In this document: positions 16,584 through 24,430 of the stretch, in pieces
Layout: each line of letters begins with the position of its first letter
How positions within the stretch are numbered: position 1 is the first letter of the stretch
Assembly: GCF_029210495.1 (NCBI RefSeq)
Contig: NZ_JARGDK010000002.1
Span: 186,001-250,000, forward strand
Direction of reading: 5' to 3'
Length of the DNA: 64,000 bases
Origin: Pseudothioclava nitratireducens
GTDB lineage: Bacteria > Pseudomonadota > Alphaproteobacteria > Rhodobacterales > Rhodobacteraceae
The notes under the pieces: model-generated
What the model was told of the DNA's origin: nothing
Database searches by the model: none
Seen by the model: only the letters and a program-made list of their open reading frames with translations
Made by a program: the position numbers and the translations under genes

Positions 16584-18370
16584 GCCGAAACCTCCCGAAC
16601 CATTTCCGTGACGGCGCGCGGCATGATCGCCGCCATCACAGTGCCCTCACCGGGGCGCGAGGCGATCTCCAGACGTCCGCCGAATTCAGACAGGATGGCC
16701 TGCGAAATGGCAAGACCAAGCCCCAGACCCTCGCTCTGGGTCTTGGTCGAAAAGAACGGCTCGACGACGCGGGGCAGGTCCTCGGGCAGGATACCCGGCC
16801 CGGTGTCGCACACTTCAATCCGCGCCACCCCCTCCGCCTCGGAGAGCCGCAGCGTGATCTCGGCCTGCGGCTGCGCCTCGACGGCATCCAGCGCGTTGAG
16901 CAAAAGGTTCACAAGAACCTGCTCAAGCCGCACCCGCCCCGCGCGCACCATCAACGCCGCGCCCGGTTCGAGCCTGGGCAGCACGCCCACTGCGCGCGCG
17001 CGCGGCTGCACCAGTTCCAGCGCGCTCTCGGCCACCGTCCGCGCGTCGATCTCTTCCAGCGTGCCGCTTTCCTTACGGGCAAAACTCTTGAGATGCTTGG
17101 TCGTGCGCTGCATCCGGCGGATCAGGCTGCGCGCGGTCTCGATCCGGGTCGCAGCCTTTTCGGGGGGCGCGCCTGCATCAATGGAAATCCCCGCCGCAGC
17201 CAGAACCGCCTCCATGGCGGCGAGCGGCTGGCTCAGCTCATGCACGATTGCCGCCGACATCCGGCCGAGCGCGGCCATCTTCTCGGAATGGACCAGACCC
17301 TCCTGGGCCGCGCGCAACTCGGCCTCGGCCTCTCGGCGTGCCTCGATTTCCTGGGCGAGCTGCCGGGTTCGGATTTCCACCTGTCCCTCGAGCATCTCGG
17401 ATTGCCGCAACCGCAGCGCCACGAGCTGCCGGCGCTGGCGCTGAATCTTGGCAAGGCCAAGCCCAAGCGCCGTGGCCAGTGCCGCGGCACCAGCCCATCC
17501 AAGTGCAGCCATCAGGGCGGGCCGCAGCGGCGCCGCTGCCACCAGTTGCCAATCGGTTTCAAAGCCGACCCGGCCCGCACGCATCCGCCGCCCCGCGCCA
17601 TCGCGCATCCAGCCCCCCGCAGCGTCGAGCAGCGGCACCGCACCCGCCAGATCCGCCTCAAGATAGGTGCGCTGCGCCGCAAGCCGCGCCAGCGCATCCG
17701 ACCCCAGCGGCGACAGCGGGCGATAGAGCCAATCGGCCACCCCCGACAGGAACACCACCCCATCCGCATCCGCCACCGCCGTGGCCTGCCCCGCCGCCTC
17801 CCATGCGCGTTGCAGGGGGACCAGATCGACCTTGACCACCACGACCCCGACCACGCCCCCCGGCGCCTCGATCCGCGCCGAGAGGAAATAGCCCGGCGTC
17901 TTGGTCGTCACCCCGATCGCATAAAACCCACCCGCCCCGGCCTCGAGAGCCTGCCGGAAATAGGGCCGGAAACTGTAGTTGCGCCCGACAAAGCTCTCCT
18001 CAAGCTGCCAGTTCGAAGCCGCGAGCGTCCGTCCCTCGGCATCCATCAGATAAAGATGGCTCGCCCCCGCCAGTTCAGTGACCCGCTCAAGGTAGCGGTT
18101 CGCCGCCGCAATCGCCGCGGGGTCATAGGGTTGTCGGATCGCGGTGCGAATGCGGGCATCCTCGCCGGTGACCTTGGGCAGATAGCGGAAGCGGTCGATC
18201 TCGGTTTCGAGCGAGCGCAGCGTCAGGATCAGGTTCTGGTCGAGCCGCGCGTCGATTTCGGAGAGCGCCGCGCGCCAGGCCAGCGCCCCCGCCGCCAGCG
18301 CGACACAGAGCACCACGGCCACCCAGAGCGCCGCGCCGCGATTCCGCCTGAGCCGTGCCGTGCCCCGCAT
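16580..18370 (-). CDS. DctB-like membrane sensor histidine kinase
   Basis: The start at 18370 follows GAGGAGG; longer in-frame extensions overlap the DUF1850 gene and are rejected. The 596-residue protein has a membrane segment at ~13-33, a periplasmic double-cache region with 'RPYFRQALEAGAGGFYAIGV', a second membrane segment near 290-312, a coiled coil, and kinase motifs: H-box 'VHELSQPLAAM', N-box 'VLVNLLLNALDA', G boxes 'DTGPGIL' and 'GLGLAISQ'. This is the DctB C4-dicarboxylate-type sensor plan. It phosphorylates the adjacent regulator. Its ligand is probably what the linked TAXI transporter carries, which need not be a dicarboxylate. Confidence 0.92.
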   Translation of the reverse strand: MRGTARLRRNRGAALWVAVVLCVALAAGALAWRAALSEIDARLDQNLILTLRSLETEIDRFRYLPKVTGEDARIRTAIRQPYDPAAIAAANRYLERVTELAGASHLYLMDAEGRTLAASNWQLEESFVGRNYSFRPYFRQALEAGAGGFYAIGVTTKTPGYFLSARIEAPGGVVGVVVVKVDLVPLQRAWEAAGQATAVADADGVVFLSGVADWLYRPLSPLGSDALARLAAQRTYLEADLAGAVPLLDAAGGWMRDGAGRRMRAGRVGFETDWQLVAAAPLRPALMAALGWAGAAALATALGLGLAKIQRQRRQLVALRLRQSEMLEGQVEIRTRQLAQEIEARREAEAELRAAQEGLVHSEKMAALGRMSAAIVHELSQPLAAMEAVLAAAGISIDAGAPPEKAATRIETARSLIRRMQRTTKHLKSFARKESGTLEEIDARTVAESALELVQPRARAVGVLPRLEPGAALMVRAGRVRLEQVLVNLLLNALDAVEAQPQAEITLRLSEAEGVARIEVCDTGPGILPEDLPRVVEPFFSTKTQSEGLGLGLAISQAILSEFGGRLEIASRPGEGTVMAAIMPRAVTEMVREVSA

Positions 18371-18378
18371 GATCCTCC

Positions 18379-18759
18379 TCACCCTCCGGGCGCGGACTGA
18401 TCCACGCATGGGCGCAACACTAGCGGCTCTGCCGGGGTCGCGCCAAGGGTGATGCAGTCCGTCGCGCAAAGCTGCCAGCCGGAGGGTGTCGCCCCCGAGG
18501 CCGCCAGCACCAGTTCCCGCACCGGGGGGGCCTGTGGTTCCCAGACCCACCAGCCCTCCTCGAACCGGCCATCGGGGCCGGGCTCCATCCCCGCCCCCGA
18601 TCCTTTCACCGCCGCGCGGCGCAGGATCATCCGGCCCTCGGCCACCTGCCACGCCTCGCGCCAGCTTTGCTTCTCGACCGAATGGGTCCATTCGAGCGTG
18701 AAGTCCCCCTCCGCGCCCAGCGCAATCGCAACCGCGCCCGCCAGCAGGCAACCGCTCAC
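18379..18759 (-). CDS. DUF1850 domain-containing protein
   Basis: A GTG start at 18759 overlaps the TGA stop of the TRAP permease (GTGA), and homology begins there. The 126-residue protein has an N-terminal hydrophobic segment (VSGCLLAGAVAIALGA), then 'FTLEWTHSVEKQSWREAW', 'VKGSGAGMEPGPDGRFEEGW' and 'ELVLAASGATPSGWQLC', which are the DUF1850 signatures. DUF1850 genes are commonly found beside TAXI-type TRAP transporters, but their role is unknown. A Cys at residue 4 follows an only short hydrophobic lead, so lipidation is unlikely but not excluded. The stop lies 8 bases before the dctB-like start; all four genes appear to form one operon. Confidence 0.85.
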   Translation of the reverse strand: MSGCLLAGAVAIALGAEGDFTLEWTHSVEKQSWREAWQVAEGRMILRRAAVKGSGAGMEPGPDGRFEEGWWVWEPQAPPVRELVLAASGATPSGWQLCATDCITLGATPAEPLVLRPCVDQSAPGG

Positions 18760-20849
18760 GCGACCGCCCCCGCCCGGCCCCGCCGCAGCCAGATCAGCAC
18801 ACCGAAGGCCAGCGACAAGGCAAAGCCGATCTCGTCGGTGATCGCCAGCGCCGCCACCAACGAAAACGCCGCCGCCATCGCCAAGGCGCGTTCCCACAGC
18901 GCCAGCGGACGACCGAGCCAGCCGATCACCGCCACCCCCCAGAGACCGAGCGCCATCACCGCCTTGAGCACGACATAGGCGACCGCCGGCACATAGCCGA
19001 TCGTCTCGGCCAGCGGGCCGCCATCTTGCAGCATCAGCGCAGGCGTATAGACCGCCATGAACGGCACCACGAAGCCCGCCGCCGCGACCTTTACCGCCTC
19101 GAAACTGATCCGCAGCCCGCGTTCCTTGGCAATCGGCGCGGCGGCGAAACACGCAAGCGCCACTGGCGGCGTCAGGTCCGCCAGAATGCCGAAATAGAAC
19201 ACGAACATATGGCTCACGATGAGCGGCACGCCAAGCGCCAGAAGCGCCGGCCCCGCGATCGAGGAGGTGATGATATAGTTCGGGATCGTGGGAATCCCCA
19301 TGCCCAGAACGATGCAGGTCACCATCGTCAGTACCAGCGACAGGAACAGGCTCTTTTCGCCCACCCCCACGATATACTGCCCGAATGTATTGGCTGCGCC
19401 GGTCAGCGTCATCACACCGATGATCACCCCCACCAGCGCGCAGGCGATACCCACCGGCAGCGCGGTTTTCGCGCCTTCCGCGAGGCTGTCGCGGCACAGC
19501 GCCAAGGTCTCGCGCCCGCCCTTGCTGAAAAGGTTGACCGCGATCAGCGCTGCGAGCGCGATCAGCACGATATTCAGCCCGAACTTGAAGAACGCCCCCG
19601 CGATCAGCCCGAGGAAGACCCAGAAAATCACCCGCAGCGCCCCCGCGGGCAGGCCCAGCGCCACGGACCCGCCAAGGATGAGAAGGCCCGTCAAGGCCAG
19701 CCCGACGGTGCCCGCGAACAAGGGCGTATAACCGGAAAACAACAGCCAGATCAGCACGCCCAGAGGCAGGATCAGGAACCAGCCCTCCTTGAGCGCAGCC
19801 TTGGCAGAGGGCAGCTCCTCACGTGAGAGCCCGCGCAGGTTGCGCTTGCCCGCCTCAAGGTGAACCATCCAGAACACGCCAAAGAAATACAGGATCGCCG
19901 GGATCAGTGCGGCTTTCACCACCTCGACATATTCCACGCCCAGCGTCTCGGCCATGACGAAGGCCACAGCGCCCATCACCGGCGGCATGATCTGCCCGCC
20001 CATCGACGCCGTGGCCTCGACGCCGCCCGCAAAGGCCGGGCGATAGCCGAAACTTTTCATCAGCGGGATCGTGAACTGCCCGGTCGTCACCACATTGGCC
20101 ACGCCCGAGCCGGAAATCGTGCCCATCAGCCCCGAGGACAGCACCGAAACCTTCGCCGCGCCCCCCATCCGGTGACCCACAAGCCCAAGCGAGACATCGG
20201 TAAACAGCTTGATCATCCCGGCCTTTTCGAGGAAGGCGCCGAACAGGATGAACAGGAAGATATAGGTCGCCGAGACATAGGTCGGGATGCCGTAAATGCC
20301 TTCGGTGCCATAGGTCAGATGCTCGATCACCTGCGCGAAGTCATAGCCGCGATGATCAAGCGGCGCAGGCAGATGGTTGCCCCAAAGCGCATAGGCCAGA
20401 AACAGCCCCGAGATGATCGGCAGCGCCGGCCCCATCAGCGCCCAGGCCGCGAAAAAGATCGTGACCAGCGCCAGCACGCCCATCACAATGTCGCGCGGCA
20501 ACGGGTCACCCGCACGCATCAGAAGATCGGTGAACTCGACCCATTGGTAGGCCGCGATCGCCACGCCGCCCGCCGCCAACCCGTAGGCGAGCATCCGGCC
20601 AAGCGGTCCCCAGCGCTTGGCAATCGACAACAGCGGCAGGCCGAGCGCCATCAGGAAGCCCACATGCACCGCGCGCACAACCTGACTGGGCAGGTCGATC
20701 AGATGCGCGGCCACCGCGATCTGAAAGCCGGAAAAGGTCACCGCCAGCCAGAACAGCGCGCGCCCCTCGGCACCGCCCGGAAAGCTCTCGGCCAGTGGAT
20801 CGTGCAGGCCCAGATCAGCCTCGGGCAATTCATGCGTTTCGCTTTTCAT
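18756..20849 (-). CDS. TRAP transporter fused permease (TAXI type, 4TM-12TM)
   Basis: A 697-residue polytopic membrane protein. The N-terminal ~180 residues hold about four membrane segments, corresponding to the small permease. The rest is a DctM-like domain with repeated helices and conserved 'GSGVANVVTTGQFTIPLMKSFGY', 'ASMGGQIMPPVMGAVAFVMAE' and 'GMGIPTIPNYIITSSI'. Fusion of both membrane domains is standard for the TAXI subfamily. It imports a substrate, often a small organic acid or amino acid, using an ion gradient. GGAGGG precedes the ATG. It follows its binding-protein gene, separated by strong hairpins. Confidence 0.93.
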   Translation of the reverse strand: MKSETHELPEADLGLHDPLAESFPGGAEGRALFWLAVTFSGFQIAVAAHLIDLPSQVVRAVHVGFLMALGLPLLSIAKRWGPLGRMLAYGLAAGGVAIAAYQWVEFTDLLMRAGDPLPRDIVMGVLALVTIFFAAWALMGPALPIISGLFLAYALWGNHLPAPLDHRGYDFAQVIEHLTYGTEGIYGIPTYVSATYIFLFILFGAFLEKAGMIKLFTDVSLGLVGHRMGGAAKVSVLSSGLMGTISGSGVANVVTTGQFTIPLMKSFGYRPAFAGGVEATASMGGQIMPPVMGAVAFVMAETLGVEYVEVVKAALIPAILYFFGVFWMVHLEAGKRNLRGLSREELPSAKAALKEGWFLILPLGVLIWLLFSGYTPLFAGTVGLALTGLLILGGSVALGLPAGALRVIFWVFLGLIAGAFFKFGLNIVLIALAALIAVNLFSKGGRETLALCRDSLAEGAKTALPVGIACALVGVIIGVMTLTGAANTFGQYIVGVGEKSLFLSLVLTMVTCIVLGMGIPTIPNYIITSSIAGPALLALGVPLIVSHMFVFYFGILADLTPPVALACFAAAPIAKERGLRISFEAVKVAAAGFVVPFMAVYTPALMLQDGGPLAETIGYVPAVAYVVLKAVMALGLWGVAVIGWLGRPLALWERALAMAAAFSLVAALAITDEIGFALSLAFGVLIWLRRGRAGAVA

Positions 20850-20875
20850 CCCATCCCTCCCGGATGTGCAGAACC

Positions 20876-20929
20876 GGCCGGTCCGGGGTGTCCGAACCGG
20901 CCGAACCGGGCCCGAAGGCCCTTGGCCTT
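20876..20929 (-). other. Intercistronic hairpins between TAXI binding protein and permease genes
   Basis: GGCCGGTCCGG (20876-20886) and CCGAACCGGCC (20892-20902) form an 11-bp stem with one wobble; GGGCC (20908-20912) and GGCCC (20917-20921) form a second stem with a CGAA loop (TTCG on the minus strand). AAGGCC/GGCCTT (20915-20920 and 20924-20929) offers an overlapping alternative. No T tract follows on the minus strand, so they more likely protect the upstream binding-protein mRNA than terminate it. Confidence 0.5.
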
Positions 20930-21875
20930 ACATCAGGCCCTGCTCCTTGTAGTAGCGCTCTGCGCCCGGATGCATCGGAATGGGCGAACCCTTCACCGCA
21001 CCTTCGAGCGAGATCCCGCCCGCTGCCGAATGCGCGGCCTTGAGCGTGTCGAGATTCTCGAAGAGCAGCTTCGTCATCTGATAGGCGGTCTCCTCCGAGA
21101 CATCCTCATGGGTCACGAGGAAGTTCACCACCGCGACGGTCGGCACATCCTCGGTCTGGCCCTCGTAGGTGCCAGCGGGAATGGTGCTCGTGATATAGGG
21201 CGCGCCAAGGCTCTCGGCGACATCGGCGGGCACCGACAGGAACCGGATCGGCTGCGAGGTCGACAGGTCCTTGAGCGCCGCATTGCCCAGACCCGAGCTT
21301 TGCAGCGTTGCGTCGAGTTGGCGGTTCTTCATGAGTTCGACCGATTCCGCAAAGGGCAGATATTCAAGCTTGCCCAGATCCTCGTAGCTCATGCCGGAGG
21401 CGCCAAAGATCGCCCGCGCGTTCAACTCGGTGCCCGATTTGGCGGCCCCGACCGACAGGCTTTTGCCTTTGAGATCGGCCACGGTGGTCGCGCCGGTATC
21501 CTCCAGCGCCGCGATCTGGATCACGTTCGGATAGATCGCCGCGATCGCGCGCAGCTTGCCCAGAGGCGCCTTGAAGCCGACCTCTTCATTGCCATCCCAA
21601 GCGTATTTGACCGAGTCGCCCAGCGCGAAGGCCAGCTCGCCCTTGCCCTGTTCCAGCAGGTTCAGGTTCTCAACCGAGGCCTTGGTCGATTGCACCTGCG
21701 TGCGCGCGCCCTCGATGCCCTTGGCGTAGATATCCGAAAGCGCGACGCCCAGCGGATAGTAAACGCCCGAAGTGCCCCCGGTCAGAATGTTGATAAATTC
21801 GCTGCCCTGCGCGACCGGCGCGGACAGTGCGATGACGCCGGCAGCCACAGCGCCGAGCTTGATGTTGTGAAACAT
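20928..21875 (-). CDS. TAXI-family TRAP transporter substrate-binding protein
   Basis: A 315-residue periplasmic protein with a signal peptide ending near 'APVAQGSEF'. The sequence 'EFINILTGGTSGVYYPLGVALS' is the TAXI-family N-terminal signature, and 'DLKGKSLSVGAAKSGTE' and 'GTYEGQTEDVPTVAVVNFLV' are further family blocks. It captures substrate for the fused permease. GGGAGGAGAC precedes the ATG. First gene of the operon binding protein - permease - DUF1850 - sensor kinase - response regulator, all on the minus strand. The ligand is unknown; known TAXI proteins bind glutamate, alpha-ketoglutarate or related compounds. Confidence 0.93.
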   Translation of the reverse strand: MFHNIKLGAVAAGVIALSAPVAQGSEFINILTGGTSGVYYPLGVALSDIYAKGIEGARTQVQSTKASVENLNLLEQGKGELAFALGDSVKYAWDGNEEVGFKAPLGKLRAIAAIYPNVIQIAALEDTGATTVADLKGKSLSVGAAKSGTELNARAIFGASGMSYEDLGKLEYLPFAESVELMKNRQLDATLQSSGLGNAALKDLSTSQPIRFLSVPADVAESLGAPYITSTIPAGTYEGQTEDVPTVAVVNFLVTHEDVSEETAYQMTKLLFENLDTLKAAHSAAGGISLEGAVKGSPIPMHPGAERYYKEQGLM

Positions 21876-22126
21876 CTGTCTCCTCCCAGTTAGGCCCGCC
21901 TCCTCGCGGGATACCCAAGCCTCGCCGGATCGCGGCGCCGATCAACGGTTTTCACCAAAACAGGTGCAGAAAGCTGGCAGAACCCCGCCCCGACCGTGGC
22001 CGAATTTTGCCAGCCTTATGAAAATCAATGACTTGCCGCACCTGCAGCGCCGCGCAGCAGCGATCTGAGAACTGGACAGATCGCACGGCCCGGCGGAATG
22101 CTGTCCCGCGAAAGGGAGGACGGATC

Positions 22127-22912
22127 ATGGATTTGGGGATCACGGGACGGGTCGCACTGGTTCTTGGGGCCAGCGGCGGGTTGGGCGGGGCCATCGCCCG
22201 CACCTTGGCGGCAGAGGGCGCGCGCGTGGCCCTTGCCGGGCGCAATACCGAGCGGCTGCGCGCCTGTGCCGACGAGATCATGGCCGCTGGCGGGCAGGCG
22301 CTTGTCGTAGTGTGGGACCTGGCCGATCCGGCCCGCATTTCCTCCGCTATCGCCGAGATCGAGACCGGACTCGGCCCCATCGACATCCTGATCGCCAATA
22401 CGGGCGGCCCCGCCCCCGGCCCTGCCGCGGGGCAATCGCCCGGCAACTGGCGCGCCGGGTTCGAGACGATGGTGCTCTCGGTGATTGCGATCACCGACGC
22501 GCTCCTGCCGGGGATGCGCGCGCGTGGCTGGGGCCGGATCGTCACCTCGACCTCGGCGGGCGTGATCGCGCCGATCCCCAACCTCGCGCTCTCGAACGCG
22601 CTCCGCGCAAGCCTTGTCGGCTGGTCCAAGACACTGGCCAGCGAAGTCGGGCGCGACGGCATCACGGCGAATATCGTCGTGCCGGGCCGTATCACCACCG
22701 AGCGCGTGGCCTTTCTCGACGCGAAGAAAGCCGAGGCCAGCGGCCGCAGCGTCGAAGAGATCAGCGCCGAGAGCCGCGCTACGATCCCGCTCGGGCGCTA
22801 CGGTCGTCCGTCGGAATATGCAGATATGGTGTGTTTTCTCGCCTCCGAGCGCGCCTCCTATGTCAATGGCGCGGTGATCCGCGTCGATGGCGGGATGATC
22901 CCGAGCCTCTGA
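22127..22912 (+). CDS. Short-chain dehydrogenase/reductase (3-oxoacyl-ACP reductase-like)
   Basis: A 261-residue SDR starting 'MDLGITGRVALVLGASGGLG' after AGGGAGGA. The cofactor motif is TGxxxGxG-like (GASGGLGG), and 'NTGGPAPGPA' replaces the common NNAG. In the active site a Ser in 'TSTSAGV' is visible, but the usual YxxxK reads 'LALSNALRASL'; the Tyr and Lys are not evident (Ser-Asn-Ala-Leu-Arg). This fits the FabG-like subgroup with 'NTGGPxPG' whose catalytic Tyr is commonly missing. Activity is therefore uncertain. Divergent from the TAXI operon, followed 47 bases later by the P5C-reductase-like gene. Confidence 0.85.
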   Translation: MDLGITGRVALVLGASGGLGGAIARTLAAEGARVALAGRNTERLRACADEIMAAGGQALVVVWDLADPARISSAIAEIETGLGPIDILIANTGGPAPGPAAGQSPGNWRAGFETMVLSVIAITDALLPGMRARGWGRIVTSTSAGVIAPIPNLALSNALRASLVGWSKTLASEVGRDGITANIVVPGRITTERVAFLDAKKAEASGRSVEEISAESRATIPLGRYGRPSEYADMVCFLASERASYVNGAVIRVDGGMIPSL

Positions 22913-22959
22913 CCGCCCGCAAACTGTGCTAGGAAGGTCCAAACAGACAGGAGCACACC

Positions 22960-23691
22960 ATGCGGATTGGCATCATCGGCACCGGAACCATTGCCAGCGC
23001 GGTCGTGCGCGGGATTGCCGCGGACGGGCATGACATCACCGTCTCCGAGCGCAGCGCAGAGAATGCCGCCGCGCTCGCCGGGACCTTCGCGAACGTGCGC
23101 GTGGCCGATAACCCGACGGTGATCGCGCGCAGCGATGTGATCGTCCTCGGCCTCATCGCCGAGGTCGCGCCCGACATCCTGCGCGCGCTCCGGTTTCGGC
23201 CCGATCAGCAGGTGATCTCGCTGATGGCAGGGATCGCCCTGTCCGATCTCGCCCCGCTCGTCGCCCCCGCCCGCGCACTCGCCGTCATGCTGCCCTTCCC
23301 CGGCATCGCCGAGGGCGGCTCGCCGATCCTCGCACAGGGGGATACGGCATTGCTCGAGACCCTGTTCGGCGCGCGCAACCGTATCTTTGCGCTGCGCGAC
23401 GCCGACGAGCTCTCTGCCTATCTGTGCGCGCAGGCCGTGCTTTCGCCGGTTGCGCAGATGGTCGAGACGGCGGGCGACTGGCTGGGCAGCCGAACGGGCG
23501 ACCCGGCCCAAGGAGAGGCGTTCCTGCGGATGCTGATCGCGTCAAGCCTGCACAACACGCCCGCCGCCGCGCTGATCGAGGCGCTCAACACCGAGGGTGG
23601 CTACAACCAGCGCCTGCGGCAGCATATGGAGCGCGCGGGCACCGAAGACGCCTTGCGCGCGGGGCTGGACCGGCTGGCCCGCGACCGCTAA
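22960..23691 (+). CDS. Pyrroline-5-carboxylate reductase-like NAD(P)-binding protein
   Basis: A 243-residue protein with an N-terminal Rossmann domain (MRIGIIGTGTIASAVVRGIA) and a ProC-like core: 'DVIVLGLIAEVAPDILRAL', 'QVISLMAGIALSDLAPLV' and 'AVMLPFPGIAEGG'. The C-terminal dimerisation domain has 'GEAFLRMLIASSLHNTP' rather than the classical P5CR motif, so it may reduce or oxidise a related cyclic imine rather than P5C. AGGAGC lies before the ATG. It may share an operon with the upstream SDR. The DgcA-like flavoenzyme 0.7 kb away could supply an imine or N-methylproline-type substrate, but that is inference. Its last 4 bases overlap the convergent TetR gene. Confidence 0.8.
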   Translation: MRIGIIGTGTIASAVVRGIAADGHDITVSERSAENAAALAGTFANVRVADNPTVIARSDVIVLGLIAEVAPDILRALRFRPDQQVISLMAGIALSDLAPLVAPARALAVMLPFPGIAEGGSPILAQGDTALLETLFGARNRIFALRDADELSAYLCAQAVLSPVAQMVETAGDWLGSRTGDPAQGEAFLRMLIASSLHNTPAAALIEALNTEGGYNQRLRQHMERAGTEDALRAGLDRLARDR

Positions 23692-24317
23692 GTCCCGCCG
23701 CCTCGCAGCCGCGCCTCGAAGCGCGCAAGCTCTGACGCGGTCGGGCGGCGTCCGGTATAAATCTCGACATAGTTGGGAATCCGTGCGAGCCGGGTTTCCA
23801 GCGCCTCTTCGGTCTGCATCGAGATATAGCCGATCTGCACCAGATAAATCGTGCGGGCCCGCACATCGGCATCGCCCGCCTCATGCCCCCAGCGCCGCAG
23901 CAAACCGCCCAGCGCCTCAAGCCGCGCCGCGTCGGCGGCATGCAGCGCCTCTGCCATCGCCGGATCGGCCAGCCCCCAGCTGCGCATCGCAAATTCCAGC
24001 CGCGCATCGAAACGCCCCGACAGGAAACAGGCGAGCAGGTTCAGCATCGCCTCGGTCTCGGTCTCGGCATAGGCTTCGGCGGCCTGCATCAGCGGCTCGG
24101 TCGTGGCCGTGTGCCACAGCGCCCGCAACCCCGCCAAAAGCGCCTCCCGATCCTTGAAGAACCAGTAAAACGACGTGCGTGACAGTTTCAAACGGTTTGC
24201 GAGCGGCAGGATCTTGACCGCATCGGGCCCGCCCTCGATCAACGCGTCATAGGCGGCCTGAAGCCATCCCTCGCGCGATCCGCGCCAGCCGCTCTCCTTG
24301 TCCACCGTCTGATCCAT
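23688..24317 (-). CDS. TetR/AcrR-family transcriptional regulator
   Basis: A 209-residue protein with an N-terminal HTH: 'WLQAAYDALIEGGPDAVKIL' then 'ANRLKLSRTSFYWFFKDREALLAGL', the TetR recognition helix and following motif. The C-terminal ~140 residues form a ligand/dimer domain with no assignable ligand. It is divergent from the DgcA-like flavoenzyme with 113 bases between the starts; an operator-like palindrome lies there. It most probably represses that gene and itself until a substrate-derived inducer binds. It is convergent with the P5CR-like gene, overlapping 4 bases. Confidence 0.9.
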   Translation of the reverse strand: MDQTVDKESGWRGSREGWLQAAYDALIEGGPDAVKILPLANRLKLSRTSFYWFFKDREALLAGLRALWHTATTEPLMQAAEAYAETETEAMLNLLACFLSGRFDARLEFAMRSWGLADPAMAEALHAADAARLEALGGLLRRWGHEAGDADVRARTIYLVQIGYISMQTEEALETRLARIPNYVEIYTGRRPTASELARFEARLRGGGT

Positions 24318-24354
24318 GGCGCAACGCTACCCTTTCAGCGGGCGCCGCACAAGC

Positions 24355-24395
24355 AATGTTCATAAGTGAACTTAAACTTTACACATATGAACATT
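24355..24395. promoter_or_regulatory. TetR-type operator region with nested inverted repeats
   Basis: GTTCA (24358-24362) and TGAAC (24367-24371) form a perfect palindrome with a 4-base centre, the size of a TetR-family operator. A wider pair, AATGTTCATA (24355-24364) and TATGAACATT (24386-24395), are exact 10-base reverse complements 21 bases apart. Both lie between the divergent TetR and flavoenzyme genes, within 40-80 bases of both starts. Confidence 0.65.
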
Positions 24396-24430
24396 TATGG
24401 AATCTTCCCGCATCAGCCCAAAGGTGCACC

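Noticed and set aside
19860-21893. Long plus-strand open frame opposite the TRAP permease and TAXI binding-protein genes
   Set aside because: The translation is His/Gln/Arg-rich without any family feature; it spans two real minus-strand genes and their intergenic hairpins.
21876-22126. Sigma-54 (-24/-12) promoter for the TAXI operon
   Set aside because: Searched both strands for GG-N10-GC. Near matches such as TGGCCGAATTTTGC (22000 region) and TGCCAGCTTTCTGCA have spacing one base short or a broken GG, so none was annotated.
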